Part shown: positions 44,693 to 54,865 of the stretch, one piece after another
Numbering within the stretch: the stretch's first letter is position 1
How the letters are laid out: every line of letters starts with the position of its first letter
Assembly: GCF_034424155.1 (NCBI RefSeq)
Contig: NZ_CP139992.1
Span: 2,558,012-2,622,011, forward strand
Direction of reading: 5' to 3'
From: Hafnia alvei
GTDB lineage: Bacteria > Pseudomonadota > Gammaproteobacteria > Enterobacterales > Enterobacteriaceae
DNA: 64,000 nucleotides
Notes under the pieces: model-generated
Database searches by the model: none
What the model was told of the DNA's origin: nothing
What the model saw: only the letters and a program-made list of their open reading frames with translations
Position numbers and translations under genes: made by a program

Positions 44693-46161
44693 ATCTTTCG
44701 CGCTGGAACCGCTTTAAAGCACAGCCGTTCTCATTAAGAACGCGCTTCCTACTTGCCACTGCAGCCGTCGTTTTCATGCTGTCATTAGCCTATGGCGTGG
44801 TTGCAGTAGTTGGTTACGTGGTCAGTTTTGATAAAACCACGTTCCGCTTATTGCGCGGCGAAAGTAATCTGTTTTTCAGTCTGGCGCACTGGGAGAACAA
44901 TAAGCTCACCATCACCTCTCCACCTAACTTCGATCTCAATGCACCGACGTTGGTGATGATTTACGATGACAAAGGCAAACTGCTTTGGTCACAGCGTAAG
45001 GTTCCCGAGCTTGAAAAACGTATTGAAAAATCTTGGCTAGAAAAGCCGGGATTCTATGAGTTGGACTCCAGCACCGTGTTCAGTAGCGCCGTGCTGGGAG
45101 ACAACCCAAAGGTTCAAGACCAGCTCAAAGATTACGATGACGACGATGACGATGCGATGACCCACTCCGTGGCGGTCAATCAATACGCCGCAACGGCGCG
45201 TCTACCAGCGTTGACCATCGTCGTCGTCGATACTATCCCTCAGGAGTTACAAAATTCCGATATGGTGTGGGGCTGGTTTACCTATGTCCTAATCGCCAAT
45301 ATTCTATTAGTGGTACCGCTCCTGTGGTTGGCAGCATACTGGAGCTTACAGCCGATAAAAGCGGTGCTAATACAGGTACGGGAGCTTGAAAGCGGTCAAC
45401 GAGAACAGCTGAGTGAAAATCCACCGCGCGAACTCCGTGGGCTGGTACGTAACCTGAATATTTTGCTCAACAATGAACGCCAGCGTTATACCCGTTATCG
45501 CACCACGTTAACCGATTTAACCCATAGCCTGAAAACGCCGTTAGCTGTGCTGCAAAGCACTCTGCGCTCATTGCGTAATGGCAAAGACTTAAAAATTGAA
45601 CAAGCTGAACCCATTATGTTGGAGCAAATTAGTCGAATCTCACAGCAGATTGGTTACTATTTGCACCGCGCCAGCATGCAGTCTGAACACAATATGCTAA
45701 ACCGTGAGTTGCATTCAGTTCCACCTTTATTGGACAGCCTGTGTTCGGCGCTCAATAAGGTTTATCAGCGTAAAGGCGTGGATATTACGCTTGATATTTC
45801 TCCTGAACTCACTTTTGTCGGTGAAAAGAACGACTTTATGGAAGTGATGGGAAATGTGCTGGATAATGCCTGCAAATATTGTCTAGAGTTCGTAGAAATT
45901 ACTGCACGGCAAACCGATAAAGAACTGATTATCATGATTGACGACGATGGGCCAGGTATTCCAGAGAGCAAACGTGAGCTAATCTTCCGTCGTGGACAAC
46001 GCATTGATACTCTGCGTCCAGGACAAGGTCTTGGCTTAGCGTTAGTCGATGAGTTATTACAACAGTATGACGGTGAAGCCATCATTACCGATAGCCATTT
46101 AGGTGGAGCACGAATGAGTATTCATTTCGGCCGCCAACAGGTTTCGCACGCCGTCGATTAA
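44689..46161 (+). CDS. phoQ: sensor histidine kinase PhoQ
   Basis: A 490-residue inner-membrane kinase. Two membrane segments (about 20-42 and 195-217) enclose the periplasmic PAS-like sensor; its acidic patch reads [15 protein letters not shown] (about residues 144-158), with more consecutive Asp than the EDDDDAEMTHS of E. coli. HAMP, then the H-box [12 protein letters not shown] (phospho-His about 281) and ATPase N/G boxes ([30 protein letters not shown]) follow. It overlaps phoP by 4 bp. Confidence 0.98.
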   Translation: MNLSRWNRFKAQPFSLRTRFLLATAAVVFMLSLAYGVVAVVGYVVSFDKTTFRLLRGESNLFFSLAHWENNKLTITSPPNFDLNAPTLVMIYDDKGKLLWSQRKVPELEKRIEKSWLEKPGFYELDSSTVFSSAVLGDNPKVQDQLKDYDDDDDDAMTHSVAVNQYAATARLPALTIVVVDTIPQELQNSDMVWGWFTYVLIANILLVVPLLWLAAYWSLQPIKAVLIQVRELESGQREQLSENPPRELRGLVRNLNILLNNERQRYTRYRTTLTDLTHSLKTPLAVLQSTLRSLRNGKDLKIEQAEPIMLEQISRISQQIGYYLHRASMQSEHNMLNRELHSVPPLLDSLCSALNKVYQRKGVDITLDISPELTFVGEKNDFMEVMGNVLDNACKYCLEFVEITARQTDKELIIMIDDDGPGIPESKRELIFRRGQRIDTLRPGQGLGLALVDELLQQYDGEAIITDSHLGGARMSIHFGRQQVSHAVD

Positions 46162-46311
46162 ATAATCCCCTCTTTTCTCTCAATACGGCGTGTTACCTGC
46201 GCCGTATCAGCAAAACATTACGCTTAAAAGTATAAGTTGTGACAAACAGGCAGAGGAATCCCTGCGCGCTTCCGTTATAATCCCAACAGATACATACACA
46301 GGGAATTAACA

Positions 46312-47433
46312 ATGGATTATCAACTTGATCTCGACTGGAATGATTTTTTGCAACGCTACTGGCAAAAACGCCCGGTCATCCTAAAGCGTGGGTTCAAGAA
46401 TTTTGTTGATCCCATTTCGCCCGACGAATTAGCAGGTCTTGCGATGGAAAACGAGGTTGATAGTCGCCTTGTAAGCCATCAGGACGGTCGCTGGCAGGTT
46501 GCTCACGGCCCGTTTGAAAGCTATGACCATCTGAGTGAGAATAACTGGTCTATTCTGGTACAGGCGGTCGATCATTGGCACGTGCCCTCCAGCGCGTTAA
46601 TGCGCCCATTCCGTAAGCTTCCTGACTGGCGAACTGACGATCTCATGATCTCGTTCTCGGTGCCGGGCGGCGGCGTGGGGCCTCATTTAGATCAGTACGA
46701 CGTCTTTATCATCCAAGGTACCGGTCGTCGTCGGTGGCGTGTCGGTGAAAAGCATCCGCTAAGGCAACATAGCCCGCATCCCGATTTACTTCAGGTTGAG
46801 CCTTTCGACGCCATCATTGATGAAGAGATGGAACCGGGCGACATTCTGTATATTCCACCAGGATTCCCACATGAAGGCTATGCGCTAGAGAACTCGCTGA
46901 ACTATTCGGTGGGCTTCCGTGCCCCTAATAGCCGTGAGCTCATCAGCGGCTTTGCCGATTTTGTTCTGGCTAACGAATTAGGCAGCGAGCGCTACAGCGA
47001 TCCCGATCTCGCCCTTCGCGAAAATCCTTCGGAAGTGCAAAACGCTGAATTGGAAAAGCTGCGTGGCATGATGATGAGCCAATTGCAGAATCAGGATAAT
47101 TTCAATCTTTGGTTTGGTGAATTTGTCAGCCAGTCTCGTCATGAATTGGATATTGCACCACCAGAGCCGCCTTATCAGGCTGGTGAGATTTACGAATTAC
47201 TCCAATCCGGAGAATCTCTGGAACGACTGGGCGGGCTACGTGTTATCAACGTCGCAGGCAGCTGTTATGTTAACGGTGAGATTATCGTCACCGAACACAG
47301 TGCTGCGGCACAGGCCCTAGCGCGCGAATACGTGGTTAACGCCGCAATGCTGGGAGAAGCGCTCGACGATCCAAGCTTCCTTGTGACATTGGCAGCTTTA
47401 ATTAATAGCGGTTATTGGTTCTTCCGCGATTAA
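46312..47433 (+). CDS. roxA: ribosomal protein uL16 3-hydroxylase RoxA
   Basis: A 373-residue JmjC-type 2-oxoglutarate/Fe(II) oxygenase (YcfD), which hydroxylates Arg81 of ribosomal protein uL16. The facial triad begins with HLDQYDVF (HxD, about residue 125), with the distal His in PPGFPHEGYALENSLNYSVGF (about 187). A C-terminal winged-helix part completes the family architecture. ATG 46312 after CAGGGA. It follows phoPQ as in E. coli. Length fits the E. coli protein. Confidence 0.96.
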   Translation: MDYQLDLDWNDFLQRYWQKRPVILKRGFKNFVDPISPDELAGLAMENEVDSRLVSHQDGRWQVAHGPFESYDHLSENNWSILVQAVDHWHVPSSALMRPFRKLPDWRTDDLMISFSVPGGGVGPHLDQYDVFIIQGTGRRRWRVGEKHPLRQHSPHPDLLQVEPFDAIIDEEMEPGDILYIPPGFPHEGYALENSLNYSVGFRAPNSRELISGFADFVLANELGSERYSDPDLALRENPSEVQNAELEKLRGMMMSQLQNQDNFNLWFGEFVSQSRHELDIAPPEPPYQAGEIYELLQSGESLERLGGLRVINVAGSCYVNGEIIVTEHSAAAQALAREYVVNAAMLGEALDDPSFLVTLAALINSGYWFFRD

Positions 47434-47456
47434 GAATATCTACATTTATAAAACCC

Positions 47457-47497
47457 AACATCTGGCAAATTAAATAAATTTTCCAGATGTTTTTTTA
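47457..47497 (+). terminator. rho-independent terminator after roxA
   Basis: AACATCTGG / CCAGATGTT stem with AT-rich inner part and a run of seven T, 24 bp after the roxA stop. Confidence 0.88.
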
Positions 47498-47646
47498 TTT
47501 AAAATATAAAATAGTTATTTATTAAAACATTTTTAATTTAGAGTTAATCAATATATGTGCCCCACCTCTCTATCAAACTAATAACTTACGTATTATTCTC
47601 TTCCTTATCCTTTCAATAGAACCAATTTTTTAGAAAACCACTTTCT

Positions 47647-48870
47647 ATGGATGCGCTGTCTAATAAGAAAATATCTCTACGCATTAACGTATTAAAAGCG
47701 GCAAGAACACGTATTGAATGGACATTCAATACCTTCAGCCGAATTTGCATTTCTTTTTCAGGAGGAAAAGATTCAACTACATTGCTTCATTTAGCGGCAG
47801 ATCACGCCAGAAAAAATGGAAAAAAATTCGATATTGTCTTTATCGATTGGGAGGCGCAGTTTAGCCACACCATCAGTCATATTGAAAAGATGCGAAGCTT
47901 ATATCAGGACGTCATCGGTCATTTTTATTGGGTGGCATTACCTATCACCACGGAGAATTCTGTTTCACAATTTCAGCCTGAATGGCAATGTTGGACGCCC
48001 AATACAAATTGGATCCGTAAACCACCCGCCGATGCCATTACCGATCCTAATTTTTTTCCTTTTTATCATGATGGCATTACCTTCGAATCATTTATGCCTG
48101 CCTTTTCTGACTGGTATTCCAACCATCAGCCCTGCGCCATGATGATTGGAATTCGGACCGATGAGTCCTACACCCGTTTTTGGGCCATTGCGTCTAAGCG
48201 TAAACACCGCTTTGCCGATGACAAGCCATGGACGACAGGAACAATTTCAGGCCATACCTACAATATCTACCCTATCTATGATTGGAAAACGGACGATATT
48301 TGGACCTACTTCTCCTCCACTAAAAAAATCTACAATCCCTTGTATGACCTGATGTTTCAGGCTGGGGTGGGATTACATGCCATGCGGATCTGTGAACCCT
48401 TTGGGCCAGAACAGCGGCAAGGTTTGTGGCTCTACCATGTTCTTGAGCCTGAATGCTGGGAGCATGTCTGCGAGCGAGTCTCGGGGGCTAATACCGGCAG
48501 CATTTATGCTAATAGCCGAGGTGATTTCTATGCTCGCCGTCAGGTACATAAACCCGACAATCACACTTGGCGCAGCTATGCCCTATTCTTACTCGATAGT
48601 ATGCCGCGACAAACCGCCGAGCATTATCGAAATAAGATCGCAATTTATTTACGCTGGTATCAAACTCATGGTTTCCCTCGCGATATACCCGATGAACAAG
48701 AAAAAGATATCGGTTCTAAAGATATTCCGTCGTGGCGGCGCATTTGCAAAGTACTTTTACGCAATGATTATTGGTGCCGATCATTATCATTTAGCCCAAA
48801 TAAGCCAACCAGCTATGAGCGTTACAACAAAAGAATTCAAGCGAAAAGAAAATACTGGAGCATCATATGA
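47647..48870 (+). CDS. ibrA: PAPS reductase-like protein IbrA (DUF3440)
   Basis: A 407-residue PP-loop ATPase-type protein. The SGGKDSTTLLHLA motif (about residues 38-50) is the PAPS-reductase/DndC-type nucleotide loop. The sequence PIYDWKTDDIWTYFSSTKKIYNPLYDLMFQAGVGLHAMRICEPFG is typical for the IbrA/DUF3440 family. IbrA together with IbrB was described as activating immunoglobulin-binding (eib) genes in E. coli; biochemical role is unresolved. The gene overlaps ibrB by 4 bp. Upstream 47498-47646 is AT-rich and probably holds the promoter. Context: insertion between roxA and cobB, which is not E. coli K-12 order. Confidence 0.88.
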   Translation: MDALSNKKISLRINVLKAARTRIEWTFNTFSRICISFSGGKDSTTLLHLAADHARKNGKKFDIVFIDWEAQFSHTISHIEKMRSLYQDVIGHFYWVALPITTENSVSQFQPEWQCWTPNTNWIRKPPADAITDPNFFPFYHDGITFESFMPAFSDWYSNHQPCAMMIGIRTDESYTRFWAIASKRKHRFADDKPWTTGTISGHTYNIYPIYDWKTDDIWTYFSSTKKIYNPLYDLMFQAGVGLHAMRICEPFGPEQRQGLWLYHVLEPECWEHVCERVSGANTGSIYANSRGDFYARRQVHKPDNHTWRSYALFLLDSMPRQTAEHYRNKIAIYLRWYQTHGFPRDIPDEQEKDIGSKDIPSWRRICKVLLRNDYWCRSLSFSPNKPTSYERYNKRIQAKRKYWSII

Positions 48871-49502
48871 AGATTGATTTATTAATTAACGAGCTAAAAA
48901 TAGAATTAGGGACGATGTCCGAAACCGTCCAAATTGAGACACTAAATAAGATCCGATTGGCACTGCATAAGGTCAGCCCCTTTTCCAATGAACCCATTGA
49001 TTGCGTGCTTTGGAAACCCATTGAGCGCGTTCTCTCAAATGATTACAACCCCAATTCCGTAGCACCACCAGAGAAACGGTTACTCTATACGTCATTATTA
49101 CGCGATGGCTATACGCAGCCCATAGTCACCAGCCAACAATCCCCCGATGATGAAACGCACGTTATTGTTGATGGTTTCCATCGTCGCGAGCTCGCATCCA
49201 AGCGCCCTCTTTTACGCACCCGGGTGCTTGGTTATCTCCCCGTGGTAATGCTTAAAGAAAGTGCGCAGGAGAAAACGCATCTGATTGCGGCAACTATTCG
49301 TCATAATCGTGCCCGAGGCAAACACCAGATCAGCGCCATGTCCGACATCGTTCGTGAGCTTTATCATTTAGGTTGGGATGACGAAAGGATCAGTGAAGAA
49401 TTAGGCATGGACGCTGATGAGGTTTTACGCTTAAAACAGATTAGCGGCCTAATGGAACTGTTCCAAGACCGTGAATTTTCAGAAGCATGGACGGTGAAAT
49501 AG
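48867..49502 (+). CDS. ibrB: ParB-like nuclease domain protein IbrB
   Basis: A 211-residue protein with a ParB/Srx-like N-terminal domain (about residues 45-140): WKPIERVLSNDYNPNSVAPPEK, then VIVDGFHRRELASK and ATIRHNRARGKHQISAMSDIVREL, the family's box II 'T..RHNRARG'. A helix-turn-helix follows (LGWDDERISEELGMDADEVLRLKQISGL). ParB-like domains bind or nick DNA and, with CTP, can clamp it; in IbrB the role is regulatory. Start ATG 48867 overlaps the ibrA stop. The two genes form a closed two-gene unit ending before a terminator hairpin. Confidence 0.88.
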   Translation: MKIDLLINELKIELGTMSETVQIETLNKIRLALHKVSPFSNEPIDCVLWKPIERVLSNDYNPNSVAPPEKRLLYTSLLRDGYTQPIVTSQQSPDDETHVIVDGFHRRELASKRPLLRTRVLGYLPVVMLKESAQEKTHLIAATIRHNRARGKHQISAMSDIVRELYHLGWDDERISEELGMDADEVLRLKQISGLMELFQDREFSEAWTVK

Positions 49503-49539
49503 CAAAAAAATCGCCATCCTTACTCGGTAAGAATGGCGA
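49503..49539 (-). terminator. rho-independent terminator of cobB (between convergent genes)
   Basis: TCGCCAT-C-CTTAC / GTAAG-A-ATGGCGA stem; on the minus strand it is followed by a run of T, so it ends cobB transcripts 34 bp after the stop. It may also help end ibrAB. Confidence 0.85.
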
Positions 49540-49572
49540 ACAATACAGTTCAAACAGGTAAGCCTCGAGCCA

Positions 49573-50412
49573 CTATTTATAAATTTCTTCTAACAGCTCG
49601 CGAACATACTCAGGCACCACCTGACTCGCTGCGCCGTAATGCTTCTCGTCAAACTGGCTTTCGACTTGGCTAGGTTCAAGATTGAGCTCAACGGTATGAG
49701 CGCCATTTAAATGAGCCTCATGCACAAAACCTGCCGCAGGATAAACATGCCCCGATGTGCCAATCGCAATAAAGTAATCGGCTTTTGCCAGGGCATCATA
49801 AATTTCATCCATACCGATTGGCATTTCACCAAACCAAACAATATGCGGACGCAGCGGTGCTGGGAACTGACAGCAATGACAACGGTCATCCACGGTTAGA
49901 TCGCCTTTCCATTCAATAACCTGCCCAGACTGAGTACAACGAACTTTTAACAATTCCCCGTGCATATGGATAATGCGGGAATTTCCTGCTCGCTCGTGTA
50001 AGTTATCGATGTTTTGCGTCACTAGCACAAAGTTGTCGCCCAACTGCCGCTCTAATTCTGCCAGCGCCAAATGGGCCGCATTTGGCTGAATTTCTGGCTG
50101 CTGTAGCTGCTGACGGCGTGCATTATAGAAACTCTGCACCAATTCTGGATCGCGATGGTAACCTTCTGGCGTAGCCACATCTTCAACCCGATGCTCTTCC
50201 CACAGCCCATCAGCGGCACGAAACGTTCTGATCCCCGATTCGGCAGAAATCCCCGCGCCGGTGAGTACCACGACATATGGCTTAGTCATACACCCTCCTG
50301 CCTGATTATTCGCATGACACAGCGTGTCACGGTGGAAAATTCGTGAACGAAAACGCTGGTGTCGTAGTCGTTTATTTTTCCTAAACCGGCATATACGATG
50401 ACGGGTACGCAT
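49573..50412 (-). CDS. cobB: NAD-dependent protein deacylase CobB
   Basis: A 279-residue sirtuin, same length as the E. coli long form. NAD-binding [14 protein letters not shown] (about residues 49-62), [12 protein letters not shown] and the catalytic His in [12 protein letters not shown] are intact. Cys residues for zinc lie in VRCTQSG and CHCCQF. The basic leader ([22 protein letters not shown]) matches the E. coli long isoform. Start at ATG 50412: GAGGAG lies 8 bases upstream, while a GTG at 50418 is too close to it. An internal Met (about residue 42) would give a short form. Removes acetyl and succinyl groups from lysine. Confidence 0.96.
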   Translation of the reverse strand: MRTRHRICRFRKNKRLRHQRFRSRIFHRDTLCHANNQAGGCMTKPYVVVLTGAGISAESGIRTFRAADGLWEEHRVEDVATPEGYHRDPELVQSFYNARRQQLQQPEIQPNAAHLALAELERQLGDNFVLVTQNIDNLHERAGNSRIIHMHGELLKVRCTQSGQVIEWKGDLTVDDRCHCCQFPAPLRPHIVWFGEMPIGMDEIYDALAKADYFIAIGTSGHVYPAAGFVHEAHLNGAHTVELNLEPSQVESQFDEKHYGAASQVVPEYVRELLEEIYK

Positions 50413-50462
50413 AACCACAGCTCCTCATTGGTTTCATTACCACAGCAAAAAAATAATCGTCG

Positions 50463-51374
50463 TTAGTCGGTCAAATTCAAAAACGCAGCACCGCGCACGC
50501 CACCCGCGTCGCCATAGCGAGCAGGTTCAATACGTGGCGCTTTAGCAACCCGCAGTAAAGCACGTGGGACACGTTCATTGAGCAGCGGATACAGCTCAGT
50601 GAAGTTCGACAATCCACCACCGAGCACCACCAGATGCGGGTCGACCACGGTAAATAGGTTGCCCAAACACATCGCCAGCACATCGGCAAAGCAATCCACA
50701 TGCGCCAGCGCTTTATCATCACCTGCGCGGTAGCGCTCAATAATCTCTTTGGCACCGAGATTTTCACCGGTGCGGTGCTGATACAACCATTCAAAACCAC
50801 GACCAGAAATATATTTTTCGATACAGCCCTGCTGCCCACAGCCACAGGCAACACGCGGTGTATCAGCACCCATCCGATCCAAGGCATCAACCGGCAAACG
50901 GAAATGGCCAAACTCACCGGCAATATAATTACGGCCAGTCAAGGTTTTACCATTAATCACTAATCCGCCACCCACGCCGGTACCCAAGATGATCCCCAGC
51001 ACGATGGGATAAGCGCGGAACTCTTCGTCCCACGCTTCCGAAAGGGCAAAACAGTTGGCATCGTTATCCACTCGAACTGGACGCCCAATGAGCTGCGAGA
51101 GATCGCGCGGGAGCGGTTTCCCCATTGCGGCAGGCACGTTCGAGGTAAAGAGCTCGCCCGTATCGGCGTTGGGTAATCCTGGGATGCCGATACCTACCTT
51201 GCCCTGAGTACCGGTGAATTCATCGGCTTCAAAGGTTAACGACGCTAGCGTATTGAGTAATTCACGGTAATCGTCATGAGGCGTAGGCACACGCTTACGC
51301 CAAATCTGATTCAGCTCGGCGTCAAATACGCCCAGCTCTATTTTGGTGCCGCCCATGTCAAAACCGTAATACAT
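50463..51374 (-). CDS. nagK: N-acetyl-D-glucosamine kinase NagK
   Basis: A 303-residue ROK-family sugar kinase. [17 protein letters not shown] (phosphate-binding loop) opens the protein; the catalytic Asp lies in [10 protein letters not shown] (about 107). The zinc-binding ROK signature is GEFGHFRLP...[12 protein letters not shown] (about 155-196). It phosphorylates GlcNAc recovered from murein recycling to GlcNAc-6-P. GGAGAG precedes ATG 51374. Position between cobB and lolE is as in E. coli; possibly co-transcribed with lolCDE and cobB. Confidence 0.97.
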   Translation of the reverse strand: MYYGFDMGGTKIELGVFDAELNQIWRKRVPTPHDDYRELLNTLASLTFEADEFTGTQGKVGIGIPGLPNADTGELFTSNVPAAMGKPLPRDLSQLIGRPVRVDNDANCFALSEAWDEEFRAYPIVLGIILGTGVGGGLVINGKTLTGRNYIAGEFGHFRLPVDALDRMGADTPRVACGCGQQGCIEKYISGRGFEWLYQHRTGENLGAKEIIERYRAGDDKALAHVDCFADVLAMCLGNLFTVVDPHLVVLGGGLSNFTELYPLLNERVPRALLRVAKAPRIEPARYGDAGGVRGAAFLNLTD

Positions 51375-51431
51375 TAACTCTCCTTGTTGCGCGTCGTTGA
51401 TTGTAGTCGTTATTTATTATTGCCTACCGCG

Positions 51432-52682
51432 TTACTGACCGCCGCTTAGCACTCGTGCAGGATCAATGCGGCTTGCACGGCGAGCGGGATACCAGCTAGC
51501 CACTAAACTTAACACAATCGCGGTGGCCAGCACTTCCACCACGTCAATCCAATGCAGCTCGGTTGGCAAGAAATCAATCGGATAAATATCGCCCGACAGC
51601 AATCGGTGTCCGATCACCTTTTCGATAACTTTAGATATATTCGTCAGTTCGAGTGATGCCACTACGCCGATCACCACGCCACAAACGCTGCCGACCATCC
51701 CCGCGAGCAAACCATACCAGATGAAAATCGCGCGAATCAGCCGGTCTTTTGCACCTAGCGTTCTGAGCACCGCGATATCACTACTTTTATCTTTCACCGC
51801 CATAACCAGCGTAGATACGATGTTGAAACACGCCACGCCGATCACCAAAACCATCGCCAGATACATGATGGCGCGGATCATCTGGATATCACGGAACATA
51901 TAGCCGTAGGTGCCTTTCCAACTGCGAATATAAACATACGCATTGGTGACCTCACCCGCATCGCGCACCAGTTTGTCAGCGTTGAAGACATCATCCACTT
52001 TAATGGAAATACCGGTAACGCTGTTGCCAAGGTCTTGATACTGCTGAGCATCGGCCAGCGGCACCATCGCTAAACTGTGATCGAGCATACCGCTCAATTG
52101 CAGAATGCCGCTTACGTGCAGACGAATGCGTTTTGGCTGCAAGAGTTTCATCTGTGGATCGTTGTTTGGCACCATCACGGTCACCCAATCACCAACCTTT
52201 ACATGCAGTGCATCAGCCACGCCTTTACCGAGAATAACCTGCTGCTCCCCCGCTTTAAACGTTGACCACGCATCACCTTGCACATATTGCGACAGCGAGC
52301 TTACGCGGCTTTCTTGCTCTGGATTGACGCCGCGAAGTTGTACCGCCACCAGCTGAGTGCCGCTCTCAATGAGGCCTGTAAATTCCACATAAGGCGCTGC
52401 GGCAACGATACCTTTCACTTTTTCAACGCGTTCTAACACCTGTGGCCAGCCGTTAAACGGCTGCTCTACCGGATAAATTTCACCGTGAGGTACAACGGAA
52501 AGAATGCGATGATCCAGCTCACGCTCAAAACCGTTCATGGCACTCAGGCCGACGATCAAAACGGCTACACCCAGCGCGATACCTACGGTAGAAATCACAG
52601 AAATCAGAGACACCATGCCGCCACGGCGTCGTCCACGGCTAAAACGCAGACCGATCAGCAGAGATAATGGTGAAGCCGACAT
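51432..52682 (-). CDS. lolE: lipoprotein-releasing ABC transporter permease LolE
   Basis: A 416-residue protein of the FtsX/MacB-like permease family with four membrane segments: one near residue 25-48 and three in the C-terminal half (about 270-400). A large periplasmic domain between them takes part in lipoprotein transfer to LolA. Near-canonical end: [20 protein letters not shown]. Overlaps the lolD stop by one base (TAATG). Part of lolCDE, which extracts outer-membrane lipoproteins from the inner membrane. Confidence 0.97.
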   Translation of the reverse strand: MSASPLSLLIGLRFSRGRRRGGMVSLISVISTVGIALGVAVLIVGLSAMNGFERELDHRILSVVPHGEIYPVEQPFNGWPQVLERVEKVKGIVAAAPYVEFTGLIESGTQLVAVQLRGVNPEQESRVSSLSQYVQGDAWSTFKAGEQQVILGKGVADALHVKVGDWVTVMVPNNDPQMKLLQPKRIRLHVSGILQLSGMLDHSLAMVPLADAQQYQDLGNSVTGISIKVDDVFNADKLVRDAGEVTNAYVYIRSWKGTYGYMFRDIQMIRAIMYLAMVLVIGVACFNIVSTLVMAVKDKSSDIAVLRTLGAKDRLIRAIFIWYGLLAGMVGSVCGVVIGVVASLELTNISKVIEKVIGHRLLSGDIYPIDFLPTELHWIDVVEVLATAIVLSLVASWYPARRASRIDPARVLSGGQ

Positions 52683-53401
52683 TATTGCGCCCCCATCAGG
52701 GTCACATTTTGTTGAAGTTGACCATCGCGCATTTCAAGCTGACGATTCAAACGTTTCGCCAACGCCAAATCATGGGTCACCACCAAGAAAGCCGTTCCTT
52801 GACGCACGTTTAGCTCGCCTAACAGATCGAAAATACTGTCGGCGGTGCGCATATCAAGGTTACCGGTCGGTTCATCCGCCAAGACCAGCGAGGGGTTGTT
52901 TACCAACGCACGCGCAATCGCCACGCGCTGACGTTCGCCGCCCGACAGTTCCGATGGACGGTGATGGCTACGCTTAGCCAATCCAACGGCGGTGAGCATG
53001 TCCATCGCTTTACCTTGGGCGTCGTCACCTTTTTTGCCGCCAATTAACAGCGGCATCATCACATTTTCTAACGCGCTGAAATCCGGCAGTAAATGGTGAA
53101 ATTGGTAAATAAAACCCAGTTCACGATTGCGTAGTTCAGCCTTGGCGGTTGAAGACATATCGTTGAGCGATTGACCTTTAAAAATCACCTCGCCGGAAGT
53201 TGGAGAATCCAGACCGCCGAGCAGATGCAGCAACGTACTTTTACCTGAACCTGAGCTGCCCACAATGGCCATCATTTCGCCGGGCTGCATGTCAAAGGTC
53301 ACATTACGCAATACGTCCGTGTGCAATTTACCTTCGTGATAGGTTTTGCACAGGTCTTTGCACTGCAACAGTTCTTTATACAAAGACGGAGAATTACTCA
53401 T
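52682..53401 (-). CDS. lolD: lipoprotein-releasing ABC transporter ATPase LolD
   Basis: A 239-residue ABC ATPase. Walker [13 protein letters not shown] (about residues 48-59), signature [15 protein letters not shown] (about 150-164) and Walker [13 protein letters not shown] are intact. It powers LolCE. Its first codons overlap the end of lolC by 8 bp and its stop touches lolE, so the three are translated from one message. Confidence 0.97.
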   Translation of the reverse strand: MSNSPSLYKELLQCKDLCKTYHEGKLHTDVLRNVTFDMQPGEMMAIVGSSGSGKSTLLHLLGGLDSPTSGEVIFKGQSLNDMSSTAKAELRNRELGFIYQFHHLLPDFSALENVMMPLLIGGKKGDDAQGKAMDMLTAVGLAKRSHHRPSELSGGERQRVAIARALVNNPSLVLADEPTGNLDMRTADSIFDLLGELNVRQGTAFLVVTHDLALAKRLNRQLEMRDGQLQQNVTLMGAQ

Positions 53402-54593
53402 AACGTAAAGCCTCAGCAGGATTCACCGCGGCGGCACGCCACGACGGATATAACGTAGAAAGCAGCGCGAGCAGCATTGCCACAACGGCAATCAGCACCA
53501 CCTGCGGAATATTGATATCAACCGGTAGACTACCACCGGCCAACATTTCGCCTAACCCTGGAATAACATTGATTTGGCTGGCAAACACCACGCCCAAGAC
53601 GGCGCCAAGCAAAGCGCCGATAATACCGGCACTGGCGCCCTGCACCATGAACACCGACATGATTTGTGCACGGGTTAATCCTTGGGTTTGCAGAATCGCG
53701 ACCTCGCCCTGCTTCTCCATGACCAGTAGGCTCAACGAGGTAATAATATTAAACGCGGCGACGGCGATAATCAGGCTGAGCAGCAGCCCCATCATATTTT
53801 TTTCCATCTTAACGGCTTGGAATAACTCCCCCTTCCGCTCGCGCCAATCTTTCCATACCAAGCCTTTCGCTAGCGGTTGGCTGACCAGCGCATCAATCGC
53901 CAGTGGCTTATCCATATAAATACGCCAGCCGGTGATATTCCCCAGCGGATAGCGCATCAGGCGGGAAGCATCCTGCTGATTCATTAACATTTGATACTGA
54001 TCGACTTCGCTATTGGCAGAGAATGTGCCCACCACGTTAAACACGCGCTGGCTTGGAATGCGTCCCATTGGCGTAAACTGGCTGGCGCTAGGCACCATAA
54101 TGCGCAGCTTTTCACCGCGCTTCACGCCCAGTTGCCCCGCCAGTTGGTCACCTAAAATCACATTGTATTGGCCCGGCTGCAAAGCCTGCTGAGTCGCGCC
54201 ATTAAGATATGGCGACAACGGATCTTTTTCATCAGGGTTTACGCCAATAATCACGCCCACCGCCACGCTATGCGCGCTTTGCAGCACCGCATTACCGGTC
54301 GTCAGTGGTGTAACACTTTTAACACCGGCCAGATGTTCAAACTGGGTGGCTGGAACCTGTTGAGGATTAATCGACCCTTGCGTCGACGTCACTAATGCCT
54401 GCGGCATCAGCCCAAGAATATTATTTTCTAGATCTCGCTCAAAACCGTTCATCACCGAAAGAACGGTGACTAACGCCATAACGCCGAGCGTGATGCCTAT
54501 AGTAGAAAGCCAAGAAACAAACCGGCCAAAGCGGTCTGAGGCTCGTCCGCGCATGTAACGCAGACCGATGAATAACGCGACAGGTTGATACAT
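53394..54593 (-). CDS. lolC: lipoprotein-releasing ABC transporter permease LolC
   Basis: A 399-residue FtsX-like permease paralogous to LolE. It begins [42 protein letters not shown], the LolC/E N-terminal membrane segment. The periplasmic domain contains a LolA-binding 'hook' region around residues 165-185 ([20 protein letters not shown]). It closes with [18 protein letters not shown]. First gene of lolCDE. The ~270 bp between this start and mfd hold both divergent promoters but no gene. Confidence 0.97.
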   Translation of the reverse strand: MYQPVALFIGLRYMRGRASDRFGRFVSWLSTIGITLGVMALVTVLSVMNGFERDLENNILGLMPQALVTSTQGSINPQQVPATQFEHLAGVKSVTPLTTGNAVLQSAHSVAVGVIIGVNPDEKDPLSPYLNGATQQALQPGQYNVILGDQLAGQLGVKRGEKLRIMVPSASQFTPMGRIPSQRVFNVVGTFSANSEVDQYQMLMNQQDASRLMRYPLGNITGWRIYMDKPLAIDALVSQPLAKGLVWKDWRERKGELFQAVKMEKNMMGLLLSLIIAVAAFNIITSLSLLVMEKQGEVAILQTQGLTRAQIMSVFMVQGASAGIIGALLGAVLGVVFASQINVIPGLGEMLAGGSLPVDINIPQVVLIAVVAMLLALLSTLYPSWRAAAVNPAEALRYE

Positions 54594-54865
54594 GAAATCC
54601 GTTCGGTTGCTGTTGGTAAGGCAAAATGAGTGTGGATGATAACATTTAGGAAACCCAAAAAAACTACGTAATGCATTTTCACTTCATTTTGTCGCTATTT
54701 CAGCGCCCTAGACACCATGGATTCCCTCCTAGGAGCTTGCGTTTCAACCACAAGGCATTCACTCAGCAGTTGCTAAAGTGAAGTGATAAAGGATAATAAA
54801 GCTCAGAACTGCGGTGCCTGATCGGGCTACGCGCCAAAAGAGCGACAGAGACTGACTAACGATTT
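54594..54865. promoter_or_regulatory. divergent lolC/mfd promoter region
   Basis: 272 bp without a gene. A short inverted repeat-like AGGGAATCCATGG/CCTAGGAG area around 54715-54735 is visible, but I cannot assign promoter boxes with confidence. Confidence 0.4.
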
